A stretch of 64,000 bases of DNA from Dillenia suffruticosa (lineage: Eukaryota; Streptophyta; Magnoliopsida; Dilleniales; Dilleniaceae). The stretch lies in contig JAVTVX010000010.1 of NCBI GenBank assembly GCA_033439265.1, forward strand, positions 4,650,001 to 4,714,000. The letters run 5' to 3'. The notes beneath the pieces are model-generated. The model did no database searches and was not told the origin of the DNA. It saw nothing but the letters and a program-made list of their open reading frames with translations. Below, piece by piece: positions 1 to 12,466 of this stretch; positions within the stretch are counted from its first letter, which is position 1; each line of letters opens with the position of its first letter. A program made the translations under genes and the position numbers.

Positions 1-647
1 AATGAAAATAATAATTTTCAAAAACTAACTCTATGGTTTTTCAATAGATTATTTTCAATATAACTAAATTATTTTTCAATAGTTGTTTTTGACTAAAGTG
101 GCCCTGTTAGGCAGTTTTGAATTAATGGAAAATAACAATATTCCATAATTCACCAAATAAAAAATCAAGGAAAAAGTCCAATATACCATTTTTTTTTTTG
201 GAAAATATTTTCCTAGCAGTATGGTTTCCTATTTTTTTTTTTTTAAAAAAAAAAAGAAATTGAAGTTTGTATTATTGATTATGCTACCAAAAGTTGGGGT
301 CCGGCCTTATATTATCCTGAAAATCTGTGGCCTTAGAATAACATCCAAACAATTTTTCATTATTTTTATATATATTTTATTTTAAAATAGATTTGAAAGT
401 TTAAAACCATATGCCAGTAAGCAATCGTGCAGCTTATGAAAGAAATTCACATAACATTTTTATTATACATTATTATATTATACAGAATATAACCAAAATT
501 GTTAAGATATATGTTACCTTTGATATATTAACATATATAACTAAAGTATTTTAGGAGAACATGCAAGATATCACATGGCGCTATTATGTTTACTAGTATC
601 CGTATCCTTATATATATATTTACTCCAAATAATATAATATGTTAACA
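1..647. other. AT-rich flank without gene
   Basis: AT-rich sequence with homopolymer runs and short TA tracts. No reading frame, RNA gene or recognisable repeat end was seen. It is the pre-insertion flank of the Ty3 element that starts at 653. Confidence 0.6.
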
Positions 648-652
648 TTATC
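648..652. repeat. Target-site duplication TTATC (left)
   Basis: TTATC directly precedes the 5' LTR and recurs at 12122-12126 directly after the 3' LTR. A 5-bp duplication is usual for Ty3 integrase and fixes both ends of the element. Confidence 0.85.
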
Positions 653-3600
653 GGTAACACCGACATTCGGTATATTATGTACTCTCCTCATGTTCATATA
701 TATAATATTGCACCCATTTGAAACACATGATTTGAAATTTCTAAAACTTTGCCCTTAAAATCATTTAAATCAAAAATTTTATCGGTAAGTCGAAAATTTT
801 TCCAAAAAGTGCCGGCAAGCCCTAAAATCATTGAAAATGGCTAACAAAAGCCAAAACACTTAATTATAAGCATAAGAAGTGAATTTAAAAATTAAAAAAA
901 AATCACATAGGGTTAAATTTATAATTATGAAAAGTTTAGGAACTAAAGTGCAAATATGAGAACTTAAGGGACTAAGTTACAAAACCAACCATTGAATGAT
1001 AATTATGACAATTGGAGATCAACCATTGGCCAAAAGCACACAAAGTGGCCACCTAAGTTCATTCCACCAAAGAGAAATCTCATTGGTTGAAAAATCCCTC
1101 CATGAATTCTCATTGGTTGGTCAAAAACTCCTCTTTTTATGCTTAAATTTATCATGAACGAAATTGACATGAAATGGATGCATGAAGGTACCTTGTAAGC
1201 AATCTTGCATGAGAGAAAGGCTTAGAACAAGTGTAGAGTAAAGATCTTGCTTGCAAAATAAATCAAGGGTCAAGATAATTTGATTAGGTTTATAAAAAAC
1301 CAAAACTAACCATTTTCTCTTCTACTCACCTCACTTGGACGAAAATTAGAGTAAGGAAAGAGGAATTTGCTGAATGTTCAAGTGGAATTTTTGGAACATT
1401 GGAGAAGGAAAACAAGTAAAAGAGGTAAAAATATCATTTATTCTATATCTTTAGTTGATTGAGATAGTATAAGAATTGTGTAGAGATTGATTTTTGCTAA
1501 ATTATATTACTATGGTGCTAAGGTGATTAAGGTTTCAAGAAAATCAAGATCAAGATGATGGGTATTAGTTAGCGAAGGATCATACAAAGGAAGCCAAAAT
1601 ACTCAAAATTGAAGTCTTTACAAGTGGTGAAATTAAATACATATACTAGTATGCTAAATATGATTATTTTAGATTTGAGCTATGTGTAGTCTTGTCATGA
1701 TATCTTATTGTATAAAACTCGAAATTTTAAAATGTTTGTTTCTCAATAAACTAGACTCCCTAAACTTTAAAATAAAGTATGACACGAAAATTTTCATTAA
1801 AAATTTGATGTATAGTGATTTTGGAAATGATAGCAAAATGACATATTTTATTTTTCATCCTCTATGCACGGCCAGTATATTGTATAAATTTTAAAATATT
1901 TTCTGTACAAAATTTAGAGAAACTTAAATATCAATGTTTTAACTCTTGGTCTTATCTTTAAAATGACCTAAAATTCACTTGAATCGGAGTAATATGCTAG
2001 AAGTTATTATATTTTTACTGAAACTGTATAGAGCAAAATTTAGAACTGGAACTGAGACCGAAATGAAATTTTATAAAATTCTACACTTAGAATTAAAGGA
2101 AATACTAAATATAAAAGTTGTAGGACTGTCTTATATAGTTCAGTAGAACTTGGAATCATGTAAATCAAGATGTATGTTCTAAAATATGAATTTTCTAACA
2201 AAACTGTACAAATTTAGTTATATAAGTACGAACTGTATTGAAAATAGATTTTTATAAATTCGTGTAGCAGGAATTTGGAGATGAGTTGAACAAGAAAATG
2301 TAGTATATGTCTTAGCTTTAATTTTCAATTTGAATCATTCGAATCTGATTTATATAGAGAAAGTTATGATATTTTGTCTAAGATTGTGCAGAATGGGAAC
2401 TTGAAAATCCAAAATTTTATTAAAAAAATAGGAAGATTGACATATATATATGTTGTTGTCTTAGGAATAGACGACTATACTACAGTCGAGGGGTGACTGA
2501 ATTGAGGATCAAGGTTTTAGGGGAGTGGTGTACCATTCCCTTACAAGTGAATGGTTTTTTACTGTTATCATGTAGTTAATGAGTAAAACCATATTCTATT
2601 ACTTTCAAAATATAATTTTATGAAATAGTTGTGAAATGGTTTGTTAAATGATTTAGTAACAATTTTGTGATAAATGGAGTATTGCAAATTTCTTTAATAT
2701 GCATCCATGAATTTTGATAAAAAATATATAAGTGTGATGTTTTAAATCATGAAATATAATTTGATATTATATGTTATAATATATTATATTGGATTTTCAT
2801 GATTTTTCTCGACATGTATGGCACGGTTGATTTATTAATGATTTTGATACGAGACTAGGTACTCGAACATTAGTACCTGAATCCCCTTGATCGTATATCG
2901 GAGATAGTACTTATAGTCATGACACTATGATATGATAGACGTCGTTTCGCGCATACTCGCCTTGTATGCTATAACAAACCCGTTTTGTTATATAGATTGT
3001 CGCACGTTTGTGATGTCTCGAGACGCAAATACTCCACATGGTTAGGTGGCGTGTATATGATACTATGTTTTGGATTATCCAAGTTGAACCGAAAGGAGAG
3101 AACTGAATGACGTTTCAGTCTACAACTTGGGTAGGCCCGATGCCAACGCCAAGGTTAGGGTCGTTTATTCGTTTAAATGAAAAACCCTTTGTGGCTCGTC
3201 ATTGATCAAGGTAGACCTTTGACAAGAGTTTGTTTTGGCATGACTCTACGATTTATAACATGAGTTTGGAGGCATATGTTTTATGGACGATGATATTAGA
3301 GAAATGTGTTTGAAATTGTCATTTATACTTGAAATATGATATAAAGTATATATATATATATATATATGATTTTAATACTCCATTTTCACATCACTTATTA
3401 ACTACATGTTATTATTATTCACTGACTGAGTAAATAATTTTACTCACCCCTCACTCCCTTTAATTTTACAGAGATAATATTTAAAAGGACACGTTGATAG
3501 ACATCGACATACGCAAATTCCAGAGACTATTGTTAGAGACGTATCAAGGTATGGAACTTCCGCTATATATTTGAGGACATTAATTAGTCATGTTAGAATG

Positions 3601-3810
3601 GCTGTATGAAACAAAGAAACTTTCATTTGTAGTGTATATATATATATATATATGTTTGAGAACTCTTGTATTTTAAATACTAATAAAATATTTATAACTG
3701 AAATTATGATTAGCCTTGCGTTACCTTGAGGATACTTGGCGGGGTTGGGCCGATGTCTGAGGTAATGAGCGACTGTTCACGGTCTCTGGATCACGGATCG
3801 GGGCATTATA
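653..3810 (+). repeat. 5' LTR of chromovirus 1
   Basis: Direct repeat of 9017-12121. The first bases read GGTAACACCG, apparently a mutated TGTAACACCG, and the end GGGGCATTATA aligns base for base with GGAGCGTGACA of the other LTR. It is AT-rich with short TA runs (3342-3367 and 3632-3652). Short open frames inside it, at 1121-1303 on - and 1682-1894 on +, have shifted partners in the second LTR and are not genes. Confidence 0.9.
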
Positions 3811-3817
3811 GTTTTCT

Positions 3818-3831
3818 TGATATCAGAGCCC
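3818..3831 (+). other. Primer binding site, tRNA-iMet type
   Basis: TGATATCAGAGCC lies 7 bases after the 5' LTR. It matches the plant initiator-Met tRNA 3' end complement (TGGTATCAGAGC) with one substitution. This is the usual minus-strand primer of Ty3 and Ty1 elements. Confidence 0.85.
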
Positions 3832-4054
3832 AGATTGGTTGAGCGCTGAGTTTTATGAAAGATTTCAAAATTTTCCAAGTAATACTTCCAAAGTCCTCAA
3901 TATTTTGAAAAAAAATTTGAAAGTTTTCTTATAGTCGTAGAATCCCTAAAGATGATCTTAGGCACATGAGCTCATTCCATTTAAGGGGTTAGATAATCCA
4001 TATCTAGCCTAAATATTTTATCTATATCTGATAGAGGTTATCTCATTCAGAATA

Positions 4055-5395
4055 ATGCCTCCTAGACGCAGCACAAGGCGGACTCGCAAAGTTACGCCTA
4101 CTGCTCCAGAGTTCGCGTTGTCTTCGCACGCACCCCCTTCAGTACCACCTCGGCCGGCACCGTCAGCTGGGATTTCGACGCAACCACCAGATGCCTTGAG
4201 ATAGTGGCACGACTGGTGGAACACTTATGGGGCACAGATGCTGCCCCCACCACCACCTTTGGCAGTTCTTACTCCTGCGGCACTGACTTTCCCTACGACT
4301 TCAGTTTCTACCCCGAGCGATAGCACTATTCCAACACTCTGCCGCATCCACGAGCTAACCCAGTTGGTTAAGGAGGTTTGACAACTGGGTTGCACCGATT
4401 TTGATAGATCCGGCGATGCTACTGCAGCAAAGCGCTAGGTCAACCAGACCCGCTGGGTGTTGACATACTTTGGCTTATAGGATGAGTAGAAGTTGAGCAT
4501 TATAGTATGGTTGCTAGATGGTGATGCTCTCACCTGGTGGGAAACCGTGATAGATGACTCCACAGAGCCCTTAGGATGAGAGGATTTCTTGGGAGAGTTT
4601 GATGGTAGGTACTTTCGGAGTACCAACAAGACTAGAAGAGGGTGGAATTACTTCATCTCCGCCGGGGGACCAGATCTGTTGTAGAGTACGAGGCAAAGTT
4701 GAGGAGACTATCTGCCTTCGTCCCCGATTTGGCCACACAGAAGCAACTTCGGTTCAAGTTTGAGGATGGACTCAACTTGAACATTCAGAAATACATGACA
4801 GTGACGAAAAAACACTTATTCACGGAGGTCTTGGAGTTAGCCTACCGCACTGAGGATATCGTACGGGCTGAGACTAAGCAAAGAGAGAGCCAAGACCAGA
4901 AGAAGAAAAGGCATGGATTTCAAACCGATTAGAGTTCGAAGAAAGGCTGAAGTCAGGGCCCTCAGAGAGACCCCACAGCTATAGGGTCAGCTGGCTTTCC
5001 CCAGGGGCCACGCCCTCAGAGTTATAGAACCCCCGCCCCTAGTGCCGGATCAGTGAGTCAATTCTTTGGGCCAAGGAAGCCTCTATGCCGCAATTGTGGC
5101 AAGACTTATTCAGGATTCTGTATAGAACTTGCGATATGCTACCAGTGTGGAAAGCGAGGACATACTCGTAGCACTTGCCCAGATTTGGGATTCGGGAGGT
5201 AGCCAAGTCAGAGCCACCAGAGTGGACCACGCGCGAGTCATCCGAGAGCACCTGCCCCATCAGTTCCTACTGCTTCACAGACTGTAGCCAGAAGCAACAC
5301 CGTACCCATTTCTCAGCAACAGCAACAAATGACTCAGGCTCGTGTCTTTGCAATAATGCATGAGGAAGTCCAAGCCAATCCCGAAGTGATTACCG
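4055..5395 (+). pseudogene. Decayed gag of chromovirus 1
   Basis: The capsid/nucleocapsid gene begins at the ATG at 4055 (MPPRRSTRR), the same style of start as gag of the second element. The frame is broken by stops near 4202 and 4380 and by later shifts. The central retrotransposon-gag domain is readable at 4642-4932 (SVVEYEAKLRRLSAFVPDLA). A cysteine-rich zinc-knuckle region follows at about 5085-5200. The reading frame runs to about 5395, where a roughly 200-bp non-coding spacer separates it from the protease. Gag would form the virus-like particle in the cytoplasm; this copy cannot. Confidence 0.85.
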
Positions 5396-5598
5396 ATAAC
5401 GCTCCGATAGATTCTCCCGTATAAGTTCAATCTCCTAATAGTTATTTTGAGGCATGACATGTTATGATGAGTCATGTAATTCTCGACAGTTAAGACGCTA
5501 GAAATATTAATCCTTTTGATATATATATATATGATCCCATGTTGATTTCCCAAGTAAATAAAGGTTGATGATTCTCTTTTATTTAATTTCACCATTAA
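5396..5598 (+). other. Spacer between gag and protease, decayed intron candidate
   Basis: A 203-bp AT-rich non-coding stretch with stops, lying between the end of the gag homology (phase 1) and the first residues homologous to the protease of the second element. The matching spacer in that element is 202 bp with GT-AG ends. Here the ends read AT and AA, as if each had lost its G by a G-to-A change. Intron status is inference. Confidence 0.5.
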
Positions 5599-5921
5599 AT
5601 ACCATGAATATCTCCAGAGTTGACACCCGAGTTTTGATAGACACCGGATCAAATTATTCATATGTAAGTACCCAGTTTGCTCAGCACCTTGATAAACAAC
5701 TCTCTCCATTGATCAATGAGATAATGGTTATCACACCATTGGGCGAGCAGTTGGTCCGAAATTCTGTTTACCGGGGCTGTGAGATATGGATTTGGGAGGA
5801 GATGTTAAAGGCAGATCTTATACCTCTTGACATATTTGATTTTGATGCCATCTTAGGAATGGACTTACTGAGTTTTCATCGAGCCGCTGTTGACTATTTC
5901 ACTAAGGAAGTAGAGTTTTGA
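5565..5921 (+). pseudogene. Retroviral-type aspartic protease of chromovirus 1
   Basis: The catalytic motif VLIDTGSNYSYVS is present, followed by the usual beta-strand segments and a second conserved patch ILGMDLLSFHRA. The frame closes at a stop at 5919-5921 instead of continuing into RT, so the polyprotein is broken. It would cleave the Gag-Pol polyprotein inside the particle. The first codons up to about 5598 are probably spacer sequence and not protein. Confidence 0.85.
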
Positions 5922-6089
5922 AGGTCGAGACAGCCATTACTGATATTTGTGGGAGAGAAATGGATACTACCTTGATGTGTTATTTCAGCACTAGAGGCTA
6001 GGCGATTGGTACGCTGAGAATGTACAGCCTACCTTGCCCATGTAATAGACACCACGGTAGAAGACCCAAGGTTTGATCAAGTCCTAGTA

Positions 6090-7099
6090 GTGCCGGAGTT
6101 TACTAATGTGTTCCTTGAAGAGTTACCGGGACTATCTCCGGTTCGGGAGTTTGATTTTGAGATAGATATAGCTCCCGAGACAGCAGTGATTTCTATTTCG
6201 TTATACAGAATGGCACCAGCTGAGTTGAGGGAGCTAAAGGTCCAACTACAAGAATTATTGGACAAGGGGTTTATTCGACCAAACACTTCATCTTGGGGTG
6301 ATCCAGTACTATTTGTAAAGAAGAAAGACGCCTCTTTTAGACTCTGTATAGATTACAGTCAATTGAACAAAGTGACCGTCAAGAATCGGTACCGCTATCA
6401 CGTATCGATGATCTATTTGATCAACTTCAGGGTGCCTGAGTTTTCTCAAAGATTGATCTTAGATCTAGGTATCATCAGTTACAGATCACGGATGAGTACG
6501 TGTCCAAAACTGCTTTCCGTACTAGATATGGCCACTTTGAATTCCTGGTCATGTCGTTTGGGTTGACAAATGCTCTAGCCGCGTTCATGGACTTGATGAA
6601 TCGGGTATTTCATGATTTTCTTGACCAATTTGTCATAGCATATATAGACGACATACTTATCTACTCACGAAGTGATGAGGAGTTCTCCCAATACCTGCGT
6701 GTTGTAATGCAGACATTCCGCGAGAAGGGGTTATACGCCAAGTACTTTAAGTATGAGTTTTGGCTCAGACAAATCGGGTTCTTAGGGTATGTTGTTTCTA
6801 TGCAAGGTATTTTCATTGATCTACAGAAGGTTGAAGCCATCATGAGATGGGAGCAACCGCAGACAATTACTGAGGACAGGAGTTTCCTTGGACTGATAGG
6901 ATACTATCAGAGATTTATAGAGAAATTCTCCAGTATTGCATCTCCATTGACTAACTTGACTCATGAGGATGTCAAATTTGCATGGGATGACCGTTATGAG
7001 GCGAGTTTTTGGGAACTCAAACAACGATTGATATCGGCACCAATTCTAGCACTTCCCACCAGTGGCCGAGAGTATGTAGTGTTCAGTGATGCCAGCTGA
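6090..7099 (+). pseudogene. Reverse transcriptase of chromovirus 1
   Basis: Two overlapping frames, 6090-6566 and 6500-7099, together cover an RT domain, so there is a frameshift near 6410-6500. Visible landmarks are the fingers motif [13 protein letters not shown], the FGLTNA segment and the catalytic YIDDILIYS box with its two aspartates near 6645. The connection region [12 protein letters not shown] follows. The stop after FSDAS at 7099 interrupts the join to RNase H. It would copy the genomic RNA into cDNA; the frameshift and stop make it inactive. Confidence 0.9.
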
Positions 7100-7440
7100 C
7101 AGGATTTGGGCTGTGTACTGATGCAGAACAATCGGGTCATTGTATACGCCTCCAGACAGTTGAAGAAGTATGAGCTAAACTATTCGACTCATGATCTCAA
7201 GTTGGCAGCCATAGTCTTTACATTGAAGATATGACGACATTATATCTATGGGGTGACGTGCCGAGTGTACACGGATTATAAGAGCCTGAAGTACTTATTC
7301 ACGCAAAAGGAGCTCAATCTGAGACAAATGAGATGGTTGGAACTTTTCAAGGATTATGATCTTGTCATAAACTATCATCCTGGCAAGGCCAACGCAGTTG
7401 CGGATGCTCTGAGTCGCAAGTCATTCACTTCCTCATCTTA
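7070..7440 (+). pseudogene. RNase H domain of chromovirus 1
   Basis: Sequence after FSDAS (the first catalytic aspartate) continues in frame past a stop at 7099 with the usual RNase H order: GCVLMQ, then [19 protein letters not shown], then [15 protein letters not shown]. The end is the hallmark [10 protein letters not shown] near 7390-7420. An additional in-frame stop near 7234 breaks it. It would remove the RNA strand after reverse transcription. Confidence 0.85.
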
Positions 7441-7639
7441 TGAGAGTGCCTACCTCTTGTATCTTGTGGGACTCCGCTCGTTGGGAGTTAGTTTGGATAG
7501 TGATGAGTATGGTGCACTTCTAGCCAGGTTTGAGGTAAGGCCGACTCTTTGTGACCGCATTTGAGAACTCTAGGGTTCAGATGAAGAGCTCCAGGGCATT
7601 GTTGAGAGGGTCCGCAAAGGAGACAGTGGGGATTTTAGA

Positions 7640-8400
7640 GTCCAAGAGGATGGACTAGTAGTTTTCAGGGACCAAGTCTGGGTCCCAAATGATAGCTATC
7701 TCAGGAGAACTATACTAGAGGAGGCCCACTCCTCTGCCTTTGCAATACATCCAGTCAGTACTAAGATGTATTGGATTTTCAGATGGAGTTATTGGTGGGT
7801 TAGGATGAAACGAGAGATCGCTGAGTATGTAGCCAAATGTTTGGTCTGTCAGTAGGTGAAGGTCGAGCATCAGCGGCCAATCGAAACACTACAGCCCTTT
7901 CTCATTCCTGAGTGAATGTGGGAACACATCACGATGGATTTTGTAGTAAGACTTCCGCGGACTCCAGCACGACATGATGTTATTTGGGTGATTGTTGATA
8001 GATTCACCAAATCTGCATATTTTCTACCTATTCGTAGTAGCTATCCGCTAGAGGGTTTGGCTCGCCTATATATCAATGAAATAGTTAGACTTCATGGAGT
8101 TTCTGTGTCGATTGTGCCAGACAAAGATCTCCGATTTACTTCGCGATTTTGGCCAAAGTTACAAAAGGTCATGGGTACCAGGCTATACTTTAGCCCTACT
8201 TTCCACCCCTAGATTGATGGTCTGTCAGAGAGGACCATCCATACGTTAGAGGACATGGTGAGGGCATGTGTGATGGATTTCATAGGCAGTTGGGAGCAGC
8301 ACCTCCCGTTGGTGGAGTTCGCATATAACAATAGTTATTATGCTAGTATTCGGATGCCACCATACGAGGCCTTGTACGGGAGAAAGTGTAGGACACCATT
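7640..8400 (+). pseudogene. Integrase core of chromovirus 1
   Basis: The N-terminal zinc-binding (HHCC) region starts near 7700 (EEAHSSAFAIHP) and its second half lies at 7830-7855 (CLVCQ). The catalytic core begins at 7916 with WEHITMDFVVRLP, which contains the first catalytic Asp, followed by VIVDRFTKSAYFLP. The second Asp lies near 8120 (VPDKD). A stop at 8212 and others break the frame. It would insert the cDNA into chromosomes. Confidence 0.85.
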
Positions 8401-8655
8401 ATGCTAGAACGAGATCAGAAAAAGATGACTCAGTAGTATTGAGCTGATTGAGGAGACTCGAAAAAAGGTGAAGGTCATCCGTGCTCGGATAAAGGCTGCC
8501 CAGGATAGACAAAAGAGTTCTGCTGATGGGCGGATGAGACCTCTTGAGTTTGAGGAGGGAGACATAGTCTTTTTACGAGTATCTCCCTGGAGGGGAGTAA
8601 TATGATTCAGACAGTAAGGAAAACTCAACCATCCATATACATTGGACCATTCTAA

Positions 8656-8979
8656 ATGCTGAAAAGAATCGGAAAGGTAGCTTACAGATTAGATCTACCA
8701 ACTGAACTTGCACGTATTCACAACGTATTCCATGTCTCCATGCTAAGGAAATATATACCAGATCCCTCTCATGTGTTAGAAACTCCACCAGTAGAGCTAA
8801 GAGAGGACATAAATTTTACTGTTCAGCCTGTAGCTATACTTGATAGGCAGACTAGGAAGTTGAGACGCAAAGAGGTTCCACTGATCCGAGTTTTGTGGAG
8901 GAGTGACCAAGTCGATGAGCAAATTTGGGAATCGGAGGATATTATAAGGAGACAGTACCCCAAACTTTTCGATATATAG
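8656..8979 (+). pseudogene. Integrase C-terminus with chromodomain, chromovirus 1
   Basis: The frame starts in the C-terminal integrase region (KVAYRLDLP, then IHNVFHVSMLRKY). It ends with a chromodomain-like segment from about 8835: a basic hinge (RQTRKLRRKEVP), a strand (IRVLWRS) and an acidic, tryptophan-containing end (IWESED). A chromodomain at the integrase end defines chromoviruses and is thought to target integration to marked chromatin. This final segment is uninterrupted and ends at its natural stop just before the polypurine tract. Confidence 0.88.
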
Positions 8980-9002
8980 TTTCGAGGATAAAACTTTATT
9001 TT

Positions 9003-9016
9003 AAGGGGTTAGAAAA
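9003..9016 (+). other. Polypurine tract of chromovirus 1
   Basis: AAGGGGTTAGAAAA abuts the 3' LTR. The second element has the same purine core next to its 3' LTR. This is the plus-strand priming site. Confidence 0.75.
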
Positions 9017-11932
9017 TATAATACCGACTCGATATATGATGTACTCTCTTCATATTCATATATATGATACTGCACCCATTTGAGACACATGATTTGAAAT
9101 TTCTAAAACTTTGCCTTTAAAATCATTTAAACCAAAAATTCTATCGTTAAGTCAAAAACTTTTCCGAAAAGTGCCGACAAGCCCTAAAATCACTGACAAT
9201 GGCTAACGAAAGCCAAAACACTTAATTATAAACATAAGAAGTAAATTTGAAAATAAAAAAAAATCACATATGATCGAATTTATAATTATGGAAAGTTTAA
9301 GAATTAAAGTACAAATATGAGAACTTGAGGGACTAAGTTGCAAAACCAACCATTGAATGACAATTATGATAATAGGAGATCAACCATTGACCCAAAACAC
9401 ACAAAGTGGCCGCCTAAGTTCATTCCATCAAAGAGAAATCTCATTGGTTGAAAAATCCTCGCATGAATTCTCATTGGTTGGTCAAAAACTCCTCTTTTTG
9501 TGCTTAAATTCATCATGAAGGAAATTGACATGAATGGGGTGCATGAAGGTAGCTTGTAAGCAATCTTGTATGAGAGAAAGACTTAGGACAAGTGTAGAGT
9601 AAATATCTTGCTTGCAAAATGAATCAAGGGTTAAAATAGCTTGATTAGGTTTATAAAAGACCAAAACCAACCATTTTCTCCTCTACTCACCTCACTTGAA
9701 CGAAAATTAGAGTAAGAAAATAGGGATTTGCTGAATGTTCAAGTGGAATTGTTGGAGCATTGGAGAAGGAACACAAGTAAAAGAGGTAAGAACATCCTTG
9801 ACTCTATATCTCTAGTTGATTGAGATAGTATAAGAATTGTGTAAAGATTGATTTTTGATAAATTATGTTACTACGGTGCTAAGGTGATCAAGGTTTCAAG
9901 AAAATCAAGATCAAGATGATGGATATTAGTTAGCAAAGAATCAGACAAAAGAAGGTAAAATGCTCAAAATTAAAGTCTTAACAAGTAGTGAAATTAAATG
10001 CATGTACTAGTATGCAAGATATGATTGTTTCATATTTGAGATATGTGTAGTCTTGCTATGATATCCTATTGTATAAAACTTGAAATTTTAAACCGTTTGT
10101 TTTTCAATACACTAGACTCCCTAAACTTTAAAATAAGGTATGATTCGAAAATTTCCATTAAAAATGTGATTTATAGTGATTTTGAAAATGACAGCAAAAT
10201 AACATATTCTATTTTTCATCCTCTGTGCACGGTTAGCATATTGTATAAATTTTTAAATATTTTTTGTACAAAATTTAGATAAACTTAAAATACCAAAGTT
10301 TTAGCTCTCAGTTGTATCTTTAAAATGAGCTAAAATGCACTTGTATCGGAGTAGTATACTGGAAGTTATGATATTTTTACTAAAACTGTGCAGAGCAAAA
10401 TTTAAAACTAGAACTAAGGCTGAAATGAAATTTCATAAACTTCTACACTTAGAATTAAAGGAAATACTATACATGAAAGTTGTAGGGCTGTCTATTATCT
10501 TTCACTAGACTTGGAATCATGTAAAGCAGAGATATATATACTAAGATATGAATTTCTATCAAAACTGCGCAAATTTTGTTATATAAGTACGAACTGTATT
10601 GAAAATAGATTTTTATAAATTCGTACAGTGGGAATCTTGAGATGAGTTGAAAATGAAAAATGTAACTATATGTTTTATCTTTAATTAGCAAATTGAAGCA
10701 TTCGAATTCGATTTATATAGAGAAAATTATAATATTTTTTCTAAAACTGCGCAAAAGAGGAACTTAAAAATCTGAAATTTTATTAAAAAAAATATGGAGA
10801 TTGACATATATATATGTTGTTGTCTTAGGAGTAGACGACTATACTACAGTCAAGGGCAACTCGTTAAGAATCAAGATTTTAGGGGAGTGGTTTACCATTT
10901 CCGTACAATTGAGTGGGTTTTTACTGTTACCATGTAGTTAATAAGTAAAATCATATTCTATTGCTTTCAAAACATTATTTTATGAAATAGTTGTGAAATG
11001 GTTTGTTAAATGATTTAGTAACAATTTTGTGATAAATTGAGTATTCCACATTTCTTTAATATGTGTCCATGAATTTTGATAAAAAATATAAGTGTCATGT
11101 TTTAAATCATGAAATATACTTTGATATTATATACTATAATATACTATATTGGATTTTCATGATTTTTCTCGACATGTATAACACGGTTAATTTATTGATG
11201 ATTTTGACGTGAGACTAGGTACTCAGGTATTAGTACCTGAATCCCCTTAATCGTAGATTGAGGATAGTACTTATAGTCATGATACTATGATATGATAGGC
11301 GTCGTTTCGCACAGATTCGCCCCGTATGTTATAACAGACCCGTTTCGTTATATAGATTGTCGCACGTTTACGATATCTCGAAATGCAGATACTTCACATG
11401 GTTAGGTGGCATGTATATGATACTATGTTTTAGACTAACCAAATTGAACCAAAAGGGGAGAACTAAATGATATTTCAGTCTAGCACTTGGGGAGACCTGA
11501 CGCCAACGCTAAGGTTAGGGTCATTTATTCATTTAAATGAAAAACCCTTGGTGAATCATCATTGGTCAAGATAGACCCTTACCGAGAGCTTGTTTTGGCA
11601 TGACTCTACGATTTATGACATGAGATTGGATGCATATGTTTTATGGATGATAATATTAGAGAAATGTGTTTGAAATTGTCATTCATTCACACAACTTATT
11701 AACAACATGTTACTATTATTCACTGACTGAGTAAATAATTTTACTCACCCCTCACTCCCCTAAATTTTACAGAGATAGTATTTAGAGGGACACGTTGATA
11801 GATATAGACATACGCAAATTTCAGAGACTATTGTTAGAAACGTATCAAAGTATAGAACTTCCGCTATATATTTGAGGATATCAGTTGATCATGTTAGAAT
11901 GACTGTATGAAACAAATGAACTTTCATTTGTA

Positions 11933-11978
<46 letters not shown>

Positions 11979-12121
11979 GTTTGAGAACTTTATATTTTAA
12001 ATACTAATAAAATATTTGTAATTGAAATTATGATTAGTTTTGTATTATTTTGAGAATATTTGGTGGGGTTGAGCCGTAGGTGACTGTTCATGGCCTCTGG
12101 ATCACGGATCGGAGCGTGACA
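9017..12121 (+). repeat. 3' LTR of chromovirus 1
   Basis: Direct repeat of 653-3810. It starts TATAATACCG (ancestral TGTAATACCG) and ends GAGCGTGACA, followed at once by the TSD. Differences from the 5' LTR are scattered substitutions, small indels and an enlarged GT/AT microsatellite at 11934-11979. Confidence 0.9.
11934..11979. repeat. (GT)n(AT)n microsatellite
   Basis: A GT run passes directly into an AT run inside the 3' LTR. The 5' LTR has only a short TA run at the same place, so it expanded after insertion. Confidence 0.9.
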
Positions 12122-12126
12122 TTATC
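12122..12126. repeat. Target-site duplication TTATC (right)
   Basis: Partner of 648-652, directly after the 3' LTR. Confidence 0.85.
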
Positions 12127-12466
12127 TCATAATATTATAATATATTATATATTTGAAAAAATATTTAATTAACTTGATTTAGGCCTTATTTTATGTACAT
12201 ACTAAATTATAAATATCTCATTTGTTTAATGTATCATAGACACAATAAAATATAATGAATTTTCTCTTTCACATTATCTATTTTTATCTTCTACAAAAAT
12301 TTTACATAATTTATATAAAAAAATATTTAATATTTGTAATATATTTTTTTATAGAGATTTATGGATTTAAGATTATATAATTAAATGTATCCCTTCATTA
12401 TAGGATCAGCAAATAAATTCTATTTATTTAAATGAATTAGAGTTATTTAACCAAGCAAGTTATGTG
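12127..12466. other. AT-rich intergenic sequence
   Basis: No gene, repeat end or RNA gene seen. It is simply very AT-rich. Confidence 0.5.

Larger units (their letters stand above)
653..12121 (+). mobile_element. Ty3/gypsy chromovirus (Tekay/Del-like), decayed
   Basis: An 11.5 kb LTR retrotransposon. LTRs of about 3.16 and 3.11 kb enclose a primer site for initiator tRNA-Met, gag, protease, RT, RNase H, integrase with a C-terminal chromodomain, and a polypurine tract. This domain order and the long LTRs fit the Tekay/Del branch of plant chromoviruses. A perfect 5-bp TSD flanks it. All coding parts contain stops or frameshifts and the LTRs differ at many sites, so it is an old, inactive copy. 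The clade name rests on domain order and motif style, not on a tree. Confidence 0.92.

Noticed and set aside
1121-1303. 60-codon frame repeated at 9482-9670
   Set aside because: It lies in both LTRs of the first element; the repeat is due to LTR duplication, and the frame has no known domain.
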